Below are positions 49,410 to 58,689 of a stretch of 64,000 nt of DNA, piece by piece (the first letter of the stretch is position 1; every line of letters begins with the position of its first letter). Where the stretch lies: the NCBI RefSeq assembly GCF_006542335.1, contig NZ_CP032485.1, forward strand, positions 1 to 64,000. The letters run 5' to 3'. Source of the stretch: Neokomagataea tanensis. Lineage in GTDB: Bacteria > Pseudomonadota > Alphaproteobacteria > Acetobacterales > Acetobacteraceae. The position numbers were made by a program, and so were the translations under genes. A model generated the notes under the pieces. The model saw only the letters and a program-made list of their open reading frames with translations, had not been told where the DNA came from and did no database searches.

Positions 49410-49889
49410 TTATTGTGACGTTTTCACCATATGACATTCTGTGTCTACGGCTGGCCCATCATAACGTGTCCACTTCTGGGTTGATCCCAGCAAAGGGACA
49501 CCCAAAACAAACCCTCTTAGCTTCAAAACCTGCGGCCCATCCTTCCAAATACGCGCTTGGTACGAATGGCCTGAGCGCGGATCAAGAATGCGCCCCTGCC
49601 ATCTTCTGTCGTCAATCGGCGTAAAATCCGTCAACATTTCCAAGCGGCACTCGGACCGTCCCTCAAAATCCCTCGGAACTTCGTCTGTGTAATCTAAACC
49701 AACCAGCCATCCACAAAGTGCCTGACCGCATGGCTTGATCTCGAATATCCCATCTTTATCTTGAGTAAGCCATTGGCCGACAAAGCCATCTGCACCGTTC
49801 AAGCTATCTGCCGCCTTTGCTCCATTAGAGACAGACACGATGAGCGCTAAGCTTGCTGTGGCTGCTCCCACGAAACGTGCAATCGTCAC
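49410..49889 (-). CDS. DUF2147 secreted protein
   Basis: A 159-residue protein with a signal peptide (ARFVGAATASLALIVSVSNG ending AKAAD). The body contains the DUF2147 pattern: GQWLTQDKDGIFEIKPCGQALCGWLVGLDY, then WQGRILDPRSGHSYQARI and VLKLRGFVLGVPLLGSTQKWTR. Two cysteines in PCGQALCG may pair. Function is unknown, and members are periplasmic. It overlaps grxC by four bases, suggesting co-expression of a periplasmic protein with a glutaredoxin. Confidence 0.9.
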   Translation of the reverse strand: MTIARFVGAATASLALIVSVSNGAKAADSLNGADGFVGQWLTQDKDGIFEIKPCGQALCGWLVGLDYTDEVPRDFEGRSECRLEMLTDFTPIDDRRWQGRILDPRSGHSYQARIWKDGPQVLKLRGFVLGVPLLGSTQKWTRYDGPAVDTECHMVKTSQ

Positions 49890-50146
49890 TTGGTTAATCC
49901 AAGAATACCGTCAAGCTTCCCTGCCCGCTCCAACGCCATGAGGTCGTCGCAGCCGCCAAGAGCTTGCCCGTCAACGAAAGTCTGCGGGACAGTCCTCTGC
50001 CCTGAACGCTGGATAGATTCCGCACGCTCAGACGTGCCATGAGGGGCATCTATCTCCTGAAACGTCACTCCTTTAGCCTGCAACAGCGCGACGGCCCTTA
50101 CACAGAAAGGGCAATAAGGCTGCGTATAAATCTCGATCTTAGGCAT
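49886..50146 (-). CDS. grxC: Glutaredoxin 3
   Basis: A small 86-residue thiol-disulfide oxidoreductase. The active site is CPFC (QPYCPFCVRA), the glutathione-binding TVPQTFVDG segment is near residue 53, and GGCDDLMAL near residue 64 is the conserved GG-C/S-D motif. It overlaps comF by eight bases on its 5' side and DUF2147 by four on its 3' side. The cluster comF-grxC-DUF2147 reads leftward. Confidence 0.95.
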   Translation of the reverse strand: MPKIEIYTQPYCPFCVRAVALLQAKGVTFQEIDAPHGTSERAESIQRSGQRTVPQTFVDGQALGGCDDLMALERAGKLDGILGLTK

Positions 50147-50933
50147 AGTCTCTCAACGCTCTTGTTTCGTTTTGCCTATCTTCTTCCATGTTTCCTGCAC
50201 GCGCTGCAACCAGCAGTTCGACACGCTCTACACCTGCCTCTCTTAAAGCCTGGCTGCATGCTGATGCTGTAGCACCTGTTGTTAGAACATCATCAATCAC
50301 AACAACGGGATTTCCACGTAATTTAGACAAATACTGAGGATTAACGCCTATGGAGCCACTTATTTCCCTAAAACGCTCCTGACTGCCAAGCCGAGCCAGA
50401 GGTCGGGTTGATCTAAGGCGCCTTAGCGCCATAGGCAAAACTGGCACACCGCTTAATTTTGATAAGTGCCACGCTATCAAAGCAGCCTGATTATAACGCC
50501 TGGACCATAATTTTTTTCTGTACAGTGGAACGGGTACGAGGAAGGCCGCACTGCGGATCATCCCCTCACCGACACGGAACATTTCCCGCGCCAAAATACG
50601 CGCATTCTCCGTCCGGTCTGCATATTTTAAGGGTAGAATAAGGCGCTTGGTCCACTCGTTGTAAACAAGAGCCGCCTGCGCAGCATCCCAAAGCGGCGCC
50701 TGCTGTTCACACGGCGCACAATGCCCGTCGGCATTTGCCAACCCTTTAGCAGAAAGTGGCGCACCACAATGCCTGCAAGCCGGTTGAACAATAAAGCGTG
50801 CCTGAGCGAAGCACTCTGCGCAAAATCCCTCATGCCCCTGCACCTCCGCTCCACATACGTCGCAACACGGCGGGAAAAGCACATTAAGGCATTTATGACT
50901 TATTTTCTTGAACTCTGCCTTTGACCAAAGCAA
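50139..50933 (-). CDS. ComF family phosphoribosyltransferase-like protein
   Basis: ComF proteins take part in DNA uptake in some bacteria; in others the role is unknown. The N-terminal region holds paired cysteines (FPPCCDVCGAE, GFCAEC, CRHCGAP, HCAPC), four zinc-ribbon-like pairs. The C-terminal phosphoribosyltransferase motif is VVVIDDVLTTGATA near residue 220. The start is a TTG at 50933 by ORF length; GTG at 50882 is possible. The stop-to-start distance from the DUF3553 gene is only 3 bases. Confidence 0.88.
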   Translation of the reverse strand: MLWSKAEFKKISHKCLNVLFPPCCDVCGAEVQGHEGFCAECFAQARFIVQPACRHCGAPLSAKGLANADGHCAPCEQQAPLWDAAQAALVYNEWTKRLILPLKYADRTENARILAREMFRVGEGMIRSAAFLVPVPLYRKKLWSRRYNQAALIAWHLSKLSGVPVLPMALRRLRSTRPLARLGSQERFREISGSIGVNPQYLSKLRGNPVVVIDDVLTTGATASACSQALREAGVERVELLVAARAGNMEEDRQNETRALRDYA

Positions 50934-50936
50934 TGA

Positions 50937-51122
50937 TCAGGGCTCAACAGTATCCAAATGGACGCGCGTGGCATCAATCAACACCTTGCCTTGGTTTTCA
51001 AACGTGACGGTAACACGCTCGGCAATGGCGGACTGCACTTGGCCCCACCCCCATTCCGGGTAATCCGGATGCCTCACCATTTGGCCGGGCTCAAGAAATG
51101 ACTGAAAAACTCTACCGACCAT
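50937..51122 (-). CDS. DUF3553 protein
   Basis: A short protein of 61 residues from ATG 51122 (MVGRVFQSF). A longer frame from 51194 would overlap the galU terminator and is rejected. The DUF3553 core is LEPGQMVRHPDYPEWGWGQVQS, followed by VTVTFENQGKVLIDAT. The motif resembles the C-terminal piece attached to UvrD/PcrA in some bacteria and stands alone in alphaproteobacteria. It is located directly ahead of comF. Confidence 0.88.
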   Translation of the reverse strand: MVGRVFQSFLEPGQMVRHPDYPEWGWGQVQSAIAERVTVTFENQGKVLIDATRVHLDTVEP

Positions 51123-51140
51123 ATCGGCATCTTCCCTAAA

Positions 51141-51177
51141 AAAGAAAAAGCGGCCCGCATATGGCGGACCGCTTTTC
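51141..51177 (-). terminator. Terminator of galU
   Basis: AGCGGCCCGC (51149-51158) pairs with GCGGACCGCT (51164-51173) with one mismatch around CATAT. On the minus strand a T-rich run (TTTTTCTTTTTT, down to about 51139) follows. It lies 26 bases past the galU stop. Confidence 0.85.
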
Positions 51178-51199
51178 ACTTTAGTAGAGGTCAAAAAGA

Positions 51200-52072
51200 T
51201 TAACCAGCGTACTTTTTCAAAAACGCCTTAACGGCATCTCCAAGATCAGGACGCTCGATAGAGAACGCTATTTGCGCCTCAAGGAAGCCTGCCTTATCAC
51301 CACAATCGTAACGCGTGCCTTCGTAACGCAAACCATGGAAAGGCACGTCTCCGATTGTTTTAGCCATTGCATCCGTTAGCTGCACTTCATTACCCGCACC
51401 ACGCTCCAGCTTGGAAAGGTGCTTCATCACATCCGCAGTCAGAACATATCGGCCGATAATGGACAAATTTGATGGAGCGTCCTCTGGGTTTGGCTTCTCA
51501 ACCAAGCCTTTAACTTCGACCAAGCGCCCGTCATCCGCGCCTACATCCAAAATACCATAACGGTTCGTTTGTTCGCGCGGGACTTCACTGACAGCAACAA
51601 CGTTGCCGCCAGTCTTATTATAAGCCTCTACCAACTGCGCTACGCAGCTCTTCTCGCTTTTGACGATATCGTCTGGCAGCAAGATCGCAAACGGGTCATC
51701 GCCAATGAACGAACGGGCGCACCAGATAGCATGACCAAGACCAAGCGGCTCCTGCTGACGTACCGCGACGAAGGAGCCCGGCTCCATGTAGCTAGGCGCA
51801 AGCGCTTCTAGCGCTGAAACTTTACCGCGTTCTTTGAGAGTTGCTTCAAGCTCATAAGCAATATCGAAATAGTCAATCAGACTATCTTTACCTCGCCCTG
51901 TAACAAGGCAGAACTCTTCAATGCCAGCTGCGCGCGCTTCATCAATAGCGTATTGAATAAGCGGCTTATCAACAACCGGCAACATCTCTTTGGGCATTGC
52001 TTTTGTTGCGGGCAGGAAGCGCGTTCCCAGACCGGCTACAGGAAGAACAGCTTTTTTTAGTGGCTTGATCAC
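51200..52072 (-). CDS. galU: UTP-glucose-1-phosphate uridylyltransferase
   Basis: GalU makes UDP-glucose, the donor for polysaccharides and lipid modification. The start was set at GTG 52072 (VIKPLKKAVLPVAGLGT, read as Met), with GAGG eight bases upstream, giving 290 residues, normal for the family. A longer frame reaches 52120. The nucleotidyltransferase loop AGLGTRFLPATKAMPKEML is near residue 14, and QQEPLGLGHAI, LPDDI and DCGDKAGFLEA segments follow. A terminator follows the stop. Confidence 0.95.
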   Translation of the reverse strand: MIKPLKKAVLPVAGLGTRFLPATKAMPKEMLPVVDKPLIQYAIDEARAAGIEEFCLVTGRGKDSLIDYFDIAYELEATLKERGKVSALEALAPSYMEPGSFVAVRQQEPLGLGHAIWCARSFIGDDPFAILLPDDIVKSEKSCVAQLVEAYNKTGGNVVAVSEVPREQTNRYGILDVGADDGRLVEVKGLVEKPNPEDAPSNLSIIGRYVLTADVMKHLSKLERGAGNEVQLTDAMAKTIGDVPFHGLRYEGTRYDCGDKAGFLEAQIAFSIERPDLGDAVKAFLKKYAG

Positions 52073-52240
52073 AAAACCTCGCACGTCGACCAAAGAGAAT
52101 ATACCTGCGCGTCTTAACAAAGACTTTAACAGGTTACTTCTAATTCAGATAATCGTGCTGGAGAACTCTGGCAATACAATGGCAGAGAATAATCCATCCC
52201 CCGAAGGGGAAAAGGAATTAAATTTTTATTTTGATGAGAA

Positions 52241-52262
52241 CATCACCCTTTAAAGAGTGATG
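52241..52262 (-). terminator. Hairpin after tRNA-Leu
   Basis: CATCACCCTT (52241-52250) and AAGAGTGATG (52253-52262) form a stem with one mismatch that overlaps the encoded CCA of tRNA-Leu. On the minus strand it is followed by an AT-rich tail. It probably terminates the tRNA transcript. Confidence 0.55.
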
Positions 52263-52346
52263 GTGCGGCCGAGAAGACTCGAACTTCCACGGGGTTTCCC
52301 CCACAAGCACCTCAAGCTTGCGCGTCTACCATTCCGCCACGGCCGC
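52261..52346 (-). tRNA. tRNA-Leu (GAG)
   Basis: The 86-base minus-strand gene has acceptor GCGGCCG paired with CGGCCGC, a D-arm with GGAATGGTAGACGC, anticodon stem CAAGC/GCTTG around loop TTGAGGT (anticodon GAG), and a long variable arm (GGGGGAAACCCC). The T-arm holds GTTCGAGTC. CCA is encoded at 52261-52263. The long variable arm and the TAGACGC motif confirm leucine. Confidence 0.93.
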
Positions 52347-52421
52347 CCCGTGACAAACGATCTTGCTTAGCGCTTGACCGTTCGGTGAGAGGGGCTATAG
52401 CCGAAGCTAGACATAAGGGCA

Positions 52422-53105
52422 ATGACTGAAATGCAAAAAAGTTCTGAAATTTTGTGGAAAACGTCTTCGGGGCTCACTTCTTACCCTGATGCTATGCATG
52501 TGATGGAGACACGCACAAAAAAAATACACGCGAAAGCAGACGTGCCCTTAGTTTGGTTAGTCGAGCACCCGCCCATTTTTACGGCAGGCACCTCTGCCCG
52601 AGCGGAAGATCTTTATAACCCCCATAATTTTCCAACTTATGATGCTGGGCGTGGAGGGCAGTGGACTTATCATGGGCCAGGGCAGCGGCTTGTCTACGTC
52701 ATGCTGGATCTCACACAACAAAACGGCATTGTCCCGCCCAGAGATCTGCGCGCTTATGTCGCTACACTCGAGCAGTGGCTCAAAGCATCCCTAGCTCTTT
52801 TGGGCGTAACAGCTTTTACCCGCGAGGGCCGGATTGGCCTTTGGGCGATCGACCCCGTCTCGCAGCAAGAGGCAAAAATAGCGGCTTTGGGTATCCGCAT
52901 CAGCCGCTGGGTAAGCTGGCACGGCGTCTCAATTAATTTGGACCCTACGCTCGAAGATTTTGATGGTATCGTTCCATGCGGCATACGCGAGTTCGGCGTT
53001 ACAAGCCTCAAACGCTTCCTACCGGACATTGAAATGAAAGATTTGGACCACGCACTTAAAACTGCGTGGCCCGGTTGCTTCGGATCTATTCCTGCGGAAA
53101 TTTAA
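52422..53105 (+). CDS. lipB: Octanoyl-[ACP]-protein transferase
   Basis: LipB transfers octanoyl groups from ACP to lipoyl domains. The 227-residue product shows the family motifs [30 protein letters not shown], the catalytic Lys region [18 protein letters not shown] and the catalytic Cys in [17 protein letters not shown] 52422 follows AAGGGC; a second in-frame ATG three codons later is possible. Its last 20 bases overlap the 3' end of the opposite lolA gene. Confidence 0.95.
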   Translation: MTEMQKSSEILWKTSSGLTSYPDAMHVMETRTKKIHAKADVPLVWLVEHPPIFTAGTSARAEDLYNPHNFPTYDAGRGGQWTYHGPGQRLVYVMLDLTQQNGIVPPRDLRAYVATLEQWLKASLALLGVTAFTREGRIGLWAIDPVSQQEAKIAALGIRISRWVSWHGVSINLDPTLEDFDGIVPCGIREFGVTSLKRFLPDIEMKDLDHALKTAWPGCFGSIPAEI

Positions 53106-53697
53106 AGAGCGCAGGATCGGGCACGGCAGCATCTGTTACCGACGTCAGTGCGACACTGAAGCGATGTTGCCGGGCGTCCACCCCTTGCAAACCAATCAGA
53201 TTCAATCCTTGCCCGTTATCAACAAAGTCCAGCGTCAGAAGCCCTTGGGAAGGATTATCCGCCTCGGCGAGGGATAGAGATAGAATGCTTCCTTCGTGCC
53301 GGACATCTGTCACGTCAATATCTCCGGCAAAACGCAGCGGATAACGCAATAATAGCCCCAAAGGATTGCGCTTTAACGACACCCGCGTCTCCGAGCCAGA
53401 CGCAGAATCGTTAAGGATCAGTCGCCCATCTCCGGCGATAAGGCGCATTGTATGCGGCAATGTGTAGTCCAAACGCAGATGCCCCGGCACATAGGCAAAA
53501 CTGCCCGAACCGCGCATACTCTCCGGCCCATTTTGAGCGAAACTGGCCGTCATACCGTGAAGAGCGTTCAGATAAGTCTCGACCCTTTCAGCATCCACAC
53601 GCTGTTGAGGGGTAAGACGGTCCAGACCATGAGACGCGCATCCCGTTAGGGCCAAAAGCATACATACCAGCCCTCCCCATTGCCGCATATTTCTCAT
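53086..53697 (-). CDS. LolA-like outer membrane lipoprotein carrier
   Basis: LolA carries lipoproteins through the periplasm. The 203-residue product has a signal peptide with lipobox-like LTGC ([13 protein letters not shown]), unusual because classical LolA is soluble. The fold region has [30 protein letters not shown] and [18 protein letters not shown], typical of the family. A lipoprotein form hints at a LolA/LolB-like or YhdP-type relative. It overlaps bolA by four bases (ATGA) and converges with lipB. Confidence 0.82.
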   Translation of the reverse strand: MRNMRQWGGLVCMLLALTGCASHGLDRLTPQQRVDAERVETYLNALHGMTASFAQNGPESMRGSGSFAYVPGHLRLDYTLPHTMRLIAGDGRLILNDSASGSETRVSLKRNPLGLLLRYPLRFAGDIDVTDVRHEGSILSLSLAEADNPSQGLLTLDFVDNGQGLNLIGLQGVDARQHRFSVALTSVTDAAVPDPALFKFPQE

Positions 53698-53993
53698 ACG
53701 TCCCTCGCTCCATGCAGAACCAATGAAAGGGCATGTAAGCCTGTTTCAAACTCCTCGGACAACAGATTGTTTACCAAGCGATGCCGCGCTATACGCCCCA
53801 ACCCGTCGAACTGAGCACTTGTTACAGCCACGTTGAAATGCGTTTCCCCATGCACGCCTGCTTCAGCCATCATTTTAGCCCCGACATGCCCAGCATGGCG
53901 TGCGCTATCGTCATGGACCTCTAAAGCCAACGGCGCCAACTCGCGTTGAAGGATGGCAACAATGCGCTCTCGACGGGACAAATTTTGTGTCAT
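53694..53993 (-). CDS. BolA family protein
   Basis: A cytoplasmic partner of monothiol glutaredoxins in iron homeostasis. From ATG 53993 (MTQNLSRRERIVAIL) it is 99 residues; ATG 54032 would add 13. The core is LEVHDDSARHAGHVGAK, with HFNVAVTSAQFDGLGRIARHRLVNNLL following, and the conserved loop histidine near the end (LHALSLVLHG). It precedes lolA. The location next to a J-domain gene and cobST is typical of alphaproteobacteria. Confidence 0.93.
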   Translation of the reverse strand: MTQNLSRRERIVAILQRELAPLALEVHDDSARHAGHVGAKMMAEAGVHGETHFNVAVTSAQFDGLGRIARHRLVNNLLSEEFETGLHALSLVLHGARDV

Positions 53994-54109
53994 GTTTGGA
54001 AGCTTTTCTCTAAACGACCCGTTCTGAGTCATGAAATTGACACGGACATCACAGGAAAGCGACCTAAACCGCTTGCACCCTCACATCCCCTCCACCCATA
54101 TCAAGCCCC

Positions 54110-54718
54110 ATGAATCGTAAATCAACCCGCCACAGAGCTTTTGACCCGGACCCAGACGCACCTACTCAAACGTGCGACCACCCAGGATGTGACGCCCCCG
54201 CAGGTTATCGTGCACCACGCGGGCGTGATGCCCTGCGTTCTTACTACTGGTTCTGCCTCGAGCATGTACGCGCCTACAACGCGCGTTGGGACTTCTATCG
54301 CGGCATGACACCCGGCCAGATCGAGGCTCACCTCCGCGCGGACACATCGTGGCAGCGCCCCTCTTGGAAGCTTGGCACGGGTACGGCAAACAAAGCCGAA
54401 TTTAACGAAGACGATATCCTAGACCCGCTCGATATTCTTGGGGCAAGCCGTCGCTCACGTGCTCAAAGCGCCCAAGAAAAAGCACGCCAAGCACCAAAGA
54501 AAACAATCCCGCCCGAACTGCAGCAACCACTGGCAACATTGAACCTGACATGGCCAATCTCGTTCGATGAGGTCAAAACACGGTACCGCGCCCTAGCGCG
54601 TCAGTACCATCCGGACACGAACCCTTCCCCGCAAGCTGAGGAGCATTTTAAGGCTATCGGAAGCGCTTACACTGCCCTGAAAACGCATTTTACACGTGAA
54701 GCTGAGAGTATTTCTTAA
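54110..54718 (+). CDS. J-domain protein (alphaproteobacterial, cobS-linked)
   Basis: A 202-residue protein with a C-terminal J domain (DEVKTRYRALARQYHPDTNPS...) at about residues 148-200, including the HPD triad that stimulates DnaK. The N-terminal part has a Cys/His-rich stretch (TCDHPGCDAPAGYRAPRGRD and FCLEHV) that may bind zinc. It lacks the Gly/Phe and zinc-finger regions of DnaJ. It is divergent to bolA and upstream of cobS, an arrangement widespread in alphaproteobacteria. Confidence 0.9.
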   Translation: MNRKSTRHRAFDPDPDAPTQTCDHPGCDAPAGYRAPRGRDALRSYYWFCLEHVRAYNARWDFYRGMTPGQIEAHLRADTSWQRPSWKLGTGTANKAEFNEDDILDPLDILGASRRSRAQSAQEKARQAPKKTIPPELQQPLATLNLTWPISFDEVKTRYRALARQYHPDTNPSPQAEEHFKAIGSAYTALKTHFTREAESIS

Positions 54719-54801
54719 GTTTCCGTCTAGAAGTGCAGCGCGTTCTGACCCATCTTAGCTCCGACATCTTTTAACGTCCTCTTCCAGAGAGTCCGACCAC
54801 T

Positions 54802-55818
54802 ATGAACGATTTCGCGACGATCGACGCACCGGAAACAGTGATTACAGCTGACAATACGGTCATCCCAACAAGCGTGCTCGGCCAGCCGGATCGTCTCGTG
54901 TCTTCGGCTGAAGTCTTCGGCATTAAAACGGACATGCAGATCCCGGCCTATTCCATCCGGACAGAGCACGTACCCGTCATCGACGAGTCTTATCGCTTCG
55001 ATGAAGACACGACCCGCGCCATCCTCGCTGGTTTTGCACATAACCGTCGTGTTTTGGTTCAAGGCTTCCACGGGACAGGTAAATCATCACATATTGAACA
55101 AATCGCAGCACGCCTAAACTGGCCCTGCGTACGAATTAACCTCGACAGCCATATTTCACGCATCGACCTCATCGGTAAGGATGCAATCGTACTTAGAGAC
55201 GGCAAACAGGTTACCGAATTCCGTGAGGGCCTCTTGCCATGGTGTTTGCAGCATCCATGCGCGTTAATCTTTGACGAGTATGATGCAGGACGCCCCGATG
55301 TGATGTTTGTCATCCAGCGCGTGCTGGAAGCCGAGGGGCACCTCACCCTTCTGGATCAGAACCGCGTCATACGCCCTAACCCTGCCTTCCGCCTTTTTGC
55401 TACCGCGAACACCGTAGGACTGGGTGATACCACTGGTCTCTATCACGGCACGCAGCAAATCAACCAAGCCCAGATGGACCGCTGGAACGTCGTTGCGACC
55501 CTTAATTACCTTCCTCTTGAACAGGAAGTCAGCATCATCAAAGCAAAACTCAAAGTTGGAGCAGATGAGCAAGACGCCATCTCCCGCATTGAGCGTATGG
55601 TAGCCCTCGCGAACTTAACGCGGTCCGGCTTCACAGCTGGCGACATCTCGACTGTCATGTCCCCGCGTACCGTTATTGCTTGGGCAGAAAACGAACGTCT
55701 GTTTGATGACTTGGCATTTGCCTTCCGCCTCACATTCTTAAACAAATGTGATGAAGCCGAGCGCGGTATTGTTAGTGAATACTACCAACGTTGCTTCAAC
55801 ACATCGCCCATGGAGTAA
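54802..55818 (+). CDS. cobS: Cobaltochelatase subunit CobS
   Basis: CobS is the AAA+ ATPase of the aerobic CobNST cobalt chelatase. The 338-residue protein has an N-terminal ~90-residue region, Walker A (GFHGTGKSSHIEQ) near residue 92, Walker B LIFDEYDAGRPD, and a RLFATANTVGLGDTTGLYHG segment. The AAA sensor and arginine-finger residues are typical of the MoxR-like clade. The start ATG lies 84 bases after the J-domain gene; cobT follows closely. CobN is not in the window. Confidence 0.94.
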   Translation: MNDFATIDAPETVITADNTVIPTSVLGQPDRLVSSAEVFGIKTDMQIPAYSIRTEHVPVIDESYRFDEDTTRAILAGFAHNRRVLVQGFHGTGKSSHIEQIAARLNWPCVRINLDSHISRIDLIGKDAIVLRDGKQVTEFREGLLPWCLQHPCALIFDEYDAGRPDVMFVIQRVLEAEGHLTLLDQNRVIRPNPAFRLFATANTVGLGDTTGLYHGTQQINQAQMDRWNVVATLNYLPLEQEVSIIKAKLKVGADEQDAISRIERMVALANLTRSGFTAGDISTVMSPRTVIAWAENERLFDDLAFAFRLTFLNKCDEAERGIVSEYYQRCFNTSPME

Positions 55819-55824
55819 TGCGTT

Positions 55825-57726
55825 GTGTCTGCCTCTAAAACAGTCACAAACCGCTCTTCTGCTCACGCCGCTGACGAAGATTTCCGGCGCGCCACCGTGG
55901 CCACACTCAGGGCGTTAGGCAACGCCCCTGATCAGCATGTTGATTTCTTGGATGCCGCAACATCCAAGCCAACACGCAAAAAACACTCTGACGACGCTGA
56001 AACCATACATCTACCGAGCCTATCAGCGGCACCATCGTCGATGGAGCGTAATCGCGTACGCGGTGCTGCAGACGCTGCGGCCTTGCGTTTGCGGCACCAT
56101 CGGGATCATCTCACCAAACATCCACCTGAACCCGAAGCGCACGCGACTTTTGACGCCATCGAGCAGGCGCGATGTGAAATTTATGGCTCCAGATACATGG
56201 ATGGCGTGCGCGCCAACCTTAATCTGCGCAGCGCGCTTGAGTGCCGTGACCACGGCTGCTCCCGCATGGTCACCCGCGAAGATATGCCAGCGTCCATCGC
56301 GCTGGACCTTCTTGCTCGTGAAGCCATTTCTGGCCAGAAAGCTCCCCTTGAAGCCGGCCCTGCGCTGGAGGAGTGGCGTTCTTACCTTTCCCCAAAAGCG
56401 CATCAAGCGCTTGCGGACATGGCCGCAGCTCAAGGTGACCAGAAAGCGTTTGCGCAGGCCTGTACTCGCCTTTTAGGGGCGTGCTCTCTCACAGAAGCCC
56501 CGGAAGAAAGCGACGAAACAAGCACCGACGACAATGCGGCTGAAGACTCCCCTGAAAGCGACGATGAAGCAGCTCCTGTAGATCAGAGCGACACATCTGA
56601 TTCCGGGGAGGAAATGCAAGAAGAGGACGAAGAAGACAGCTCCTCCAGCGATGCAGGTGAAAGCGGAGATGATGGCGATGCCGAAACATCGGACATGCTG
56701 GATGCTCCCGAGACGGGTGCCGAAGAGGCTGCAGGCCCATCTGATCAGTCGAATGATACCGCCTATGACGGACCACAAAAAACAGCCCCCTGCTATACAG
56801 CTTTTACGACAGAACATGACGAAGAGGTCGGTGCTGCAGATCTGTGCGACCCTGCTGAGCTAGATCGTCTCCGTCAGCAACTTGATCAACAGCTTGTTCA
56901 ACTTCAGGGCGTAATTTCCCGACTAGCACACCGCCTCCAACGTCGCCTCATGGCCCAGCAGCAACGCCGGTGGGAGTTTGACCAAGAAGAAGGCATGATT
57001 GATGCGGGGCGCCTCGCACGCGTTGTTACAAACCCAACGCTACCGCTTTCTTATAAATTTGAAACTGAAATGGAGTTTCAGGACACTGTCGTAACGCTCC
57101 TGATCGACAATTCAGGTTCAATGCGCGGACGGCCTATCGGCACAGCCGCAATTTGTGGAGACATCTTAGCCCGCACACTCGAACGCTGCGGCGTAAAAGT
57201 CGAGGTGCTAGGCTTCACAACACGACAATGGAAAGGCGGAAAAAGCCGTGAGTCATGGATTCGTAGCGGACGCCCTCCCCATCCCGGCCGCCTGAATGAC
57301 CTTCGCCACATTATATACAAAGATGCAGACACCCCATGGCGCAGAGCCCGGCGAAACCTCGGCCTTATGCTCAGAGACGGGTTGCTGAAAGAAAACATCG
57401 ACGGGGAAGCGTTATTGTGGGCGTGGGGACGCCTGCGTCGTCGGTCAGAGAAACGGCGTATATTGATGGTGATTTCAGATGGTGCACCTGTTGATGACAG
57501 CACGTTCTCGGCAAATCCTCACGATTACCTAGAGGAACACCTCCGCTCGGTCATTACGAAGATCGAAAATGACACTAGAACTGAGCTACTTGCCATCGGA
57601 ATTGGTCATGACGTAACTCGCTACTACCGCGACAGTGTCACGATTACATCTGCTGAAGAGCTCGGCGGCACAATGATGGCGCAGTTGAGCGAGTTGTTCC
57701 GCCCAGCGCACCCTAGCCGTAAATAA
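55825..57726 (+). CDS. cobT: Cobaltochelatase subunit CobT
   Basis: CobT pairs with CobS in cobalt insertion. The 633-residue protein starts with GTG six bases after cobS. The N-terminal domain (residues 1-210) is followed by an extremely acidic linker of Glu/Asp/Ser at about 210-340. A C-terminal von Willebrand A domain has the MIDAS sequence [10 protein letters not shown] near residue 425. [13 protein letters not shown] and [11 protein letters not shown] follow. A terminator-like hairpin follows the stop. Why cobalt chelation genes sit here, unlinked to other cob genes, is a known alphaproteobacterial pattern. Confidence 0.94.
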   Translation: MSASKTVTNRSSAHAADEDFRRATVATLRALGNAPDQHVDFLDAATSKPTRKKHSDDAETIHLPSLSAAPSSMERNRVRGAADAAALRLRHHRDHLTKHPPEPEAHATFDAIEQARCEIYGSRYMDGVRANLNLRSALECRDHGCSRMVTREDMPASIALDLLAREAISGQKAPLEAGPALEEWRSYLSPKAHQALADMAAAQGDQKAFAQACTRLLGACSLTEAPEESDETSTDDNAAEDSPESDDEAAPVDQSDTSDSGEEMQEEDEEDSSSSDAGESGDDGDAETSDMLDAPETGAEEAAGPSDQSNDTAYDGPQKTAPCYTAFTTEHDEEVGAADLCDPAELDRLRQQLDQQLVQLQGVISRLAHRLQRRLMAQQQRRWEFDQEEGMIDAGRLARVVTNPTLPLSYKFETEMEFQDTVVTLLIDNSGSMRGRPIGTAAICGDILARTLERCGVKVEVLGFTTRQWKGGKSRESWIRSGRPPHPGRLNDLRHIIYKDADTPWRRARRNLGLMLRDGLLKENIDGEALLWAWGRLRRRSEKRRILMVISDGAPVDDSTFSANPHDYLEEHLRSVITKIENDTRTELLAIGIGHDVTRYYRDSVTITSAEELGGTMMAQLSELFRPAHPSRK

Positions 57727-57740
57727 AAATGCCCTCCATC

Positions 57741-57768
57741 GCCCGGCGGATTGCGCTTTCCGCCGGGC
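57741..57768. terminator. Hairpin between convergent cobT and DUF1217 genes
   Basis: GCCCGGCGGA (57741-57750) and TCCGCCGGGC (57759-57768) form a perfect 10-bp GC-rich stem with an 8-base loop. T residues are distant on either strand, so termination strength is uncertain, but its place between two converging genes supports that role. Confidence 0.7.
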
Positions 57769-58592
57769 TCACAGTAAAGCTGAATACAACGACGTACTTG
57801 ATGTGGACCCGCTATCCGCACCAAAAAGCGATAAGATTGTGTTTGACCCACCGCCCGCTCCGTAAAGGGTGAGCATACTTGCGGGCGTCGAAGTTTTTTC
57901 AGGGCGAATTTGCAGCGTGGCCAAATAGCGCTGAGCAAATTTTTGAGTATTCTGCGGTGTTGAAAACTGCTTAAGATCCAACTTGGCACTAAGAAGGCGC
58001 TGCTGTTCTGGATAGTCTAGAGCACCAAACTGCGTGGGATCAAAGCCCGCAACCGTTACCGCGACTTTCAGTAGTTTTGGGTCCGCCATAATGTTGACCA
58101 GCTTTGTATCACTCGTAACCGTCCGGGTAAAATACAGCGCATTCCCTAAGCCCGGCGTTTGCGTCTGCACAGAGTTTTCATAACTATTCGTGAGATAATT
58201 CTGACCAATCTTATCCAGAACGGTCTGGGAAGATAAAGGCGATGACGTCGACCAATCAGAAAAATCTTTAGCAAAAGCCTTCCATGTGGCATTGCCCCCC
58301 GCGCAGCCAGCGATGTGGTAGACGACGGGTCCTGCGTCATAAGTTGGCGTAATACAGCCGTTTGCCCCAAAGCGGACGACATACCATAAGCCCCCAGCAC
58401 AACCGACAGAGCACGATAGTTTTTCAAGAGCTGATCTGGGCTCGTAATACTGGCGGCATCTTTTTGGAACGTGGCGATTGTCTGCTGCGTTTGGGGGCTC
58501 GTCTTCGTCCATTGCTGAACAGATTTTTGTTCGTTCTTGATGATGGTGAGGTATTGCGGAATTGCTGCCATAGTTGACGATGAAACAGACAT
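57769..58592 (-). pseudogene. DUF1217 (flagellar-type) protein, frameshifted in a G-tract
   Basis: Read from ATG 58592, the first part is QYLTIIKNEQKSVQQW, then LALG-type text up to SLAARG. Codons then shift: the natural continuation GNATWKAFAKDFSDW and the rest to the stop at 57769 are in another frame. The break is at a run of six G on the minus strand (58295-58300). One more G restores an uninterrupted protein of about 274 residues with the DUF1217 layout. Members occur in flagellar clusters of alphaproteobacteria; the role is not defined. Loss, phase-variable slippage or a sequencing error are all possible. Confidence 0.82.
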
Positions 58593-58689
58593 ACTACGCC
58601 CCCTACGGAACAGACATGCGAAATGGCCTTTCTACCGCCCAATTCCTAAGATATCCCTAAAGGACATATCTCCAATACAGTGAGCCCCT

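Noticed and set aside
51123..51194. 24-residue N-terminal extension of the DUF3553 gene
   Set aside because: It would cover the galU terminator hairpin.
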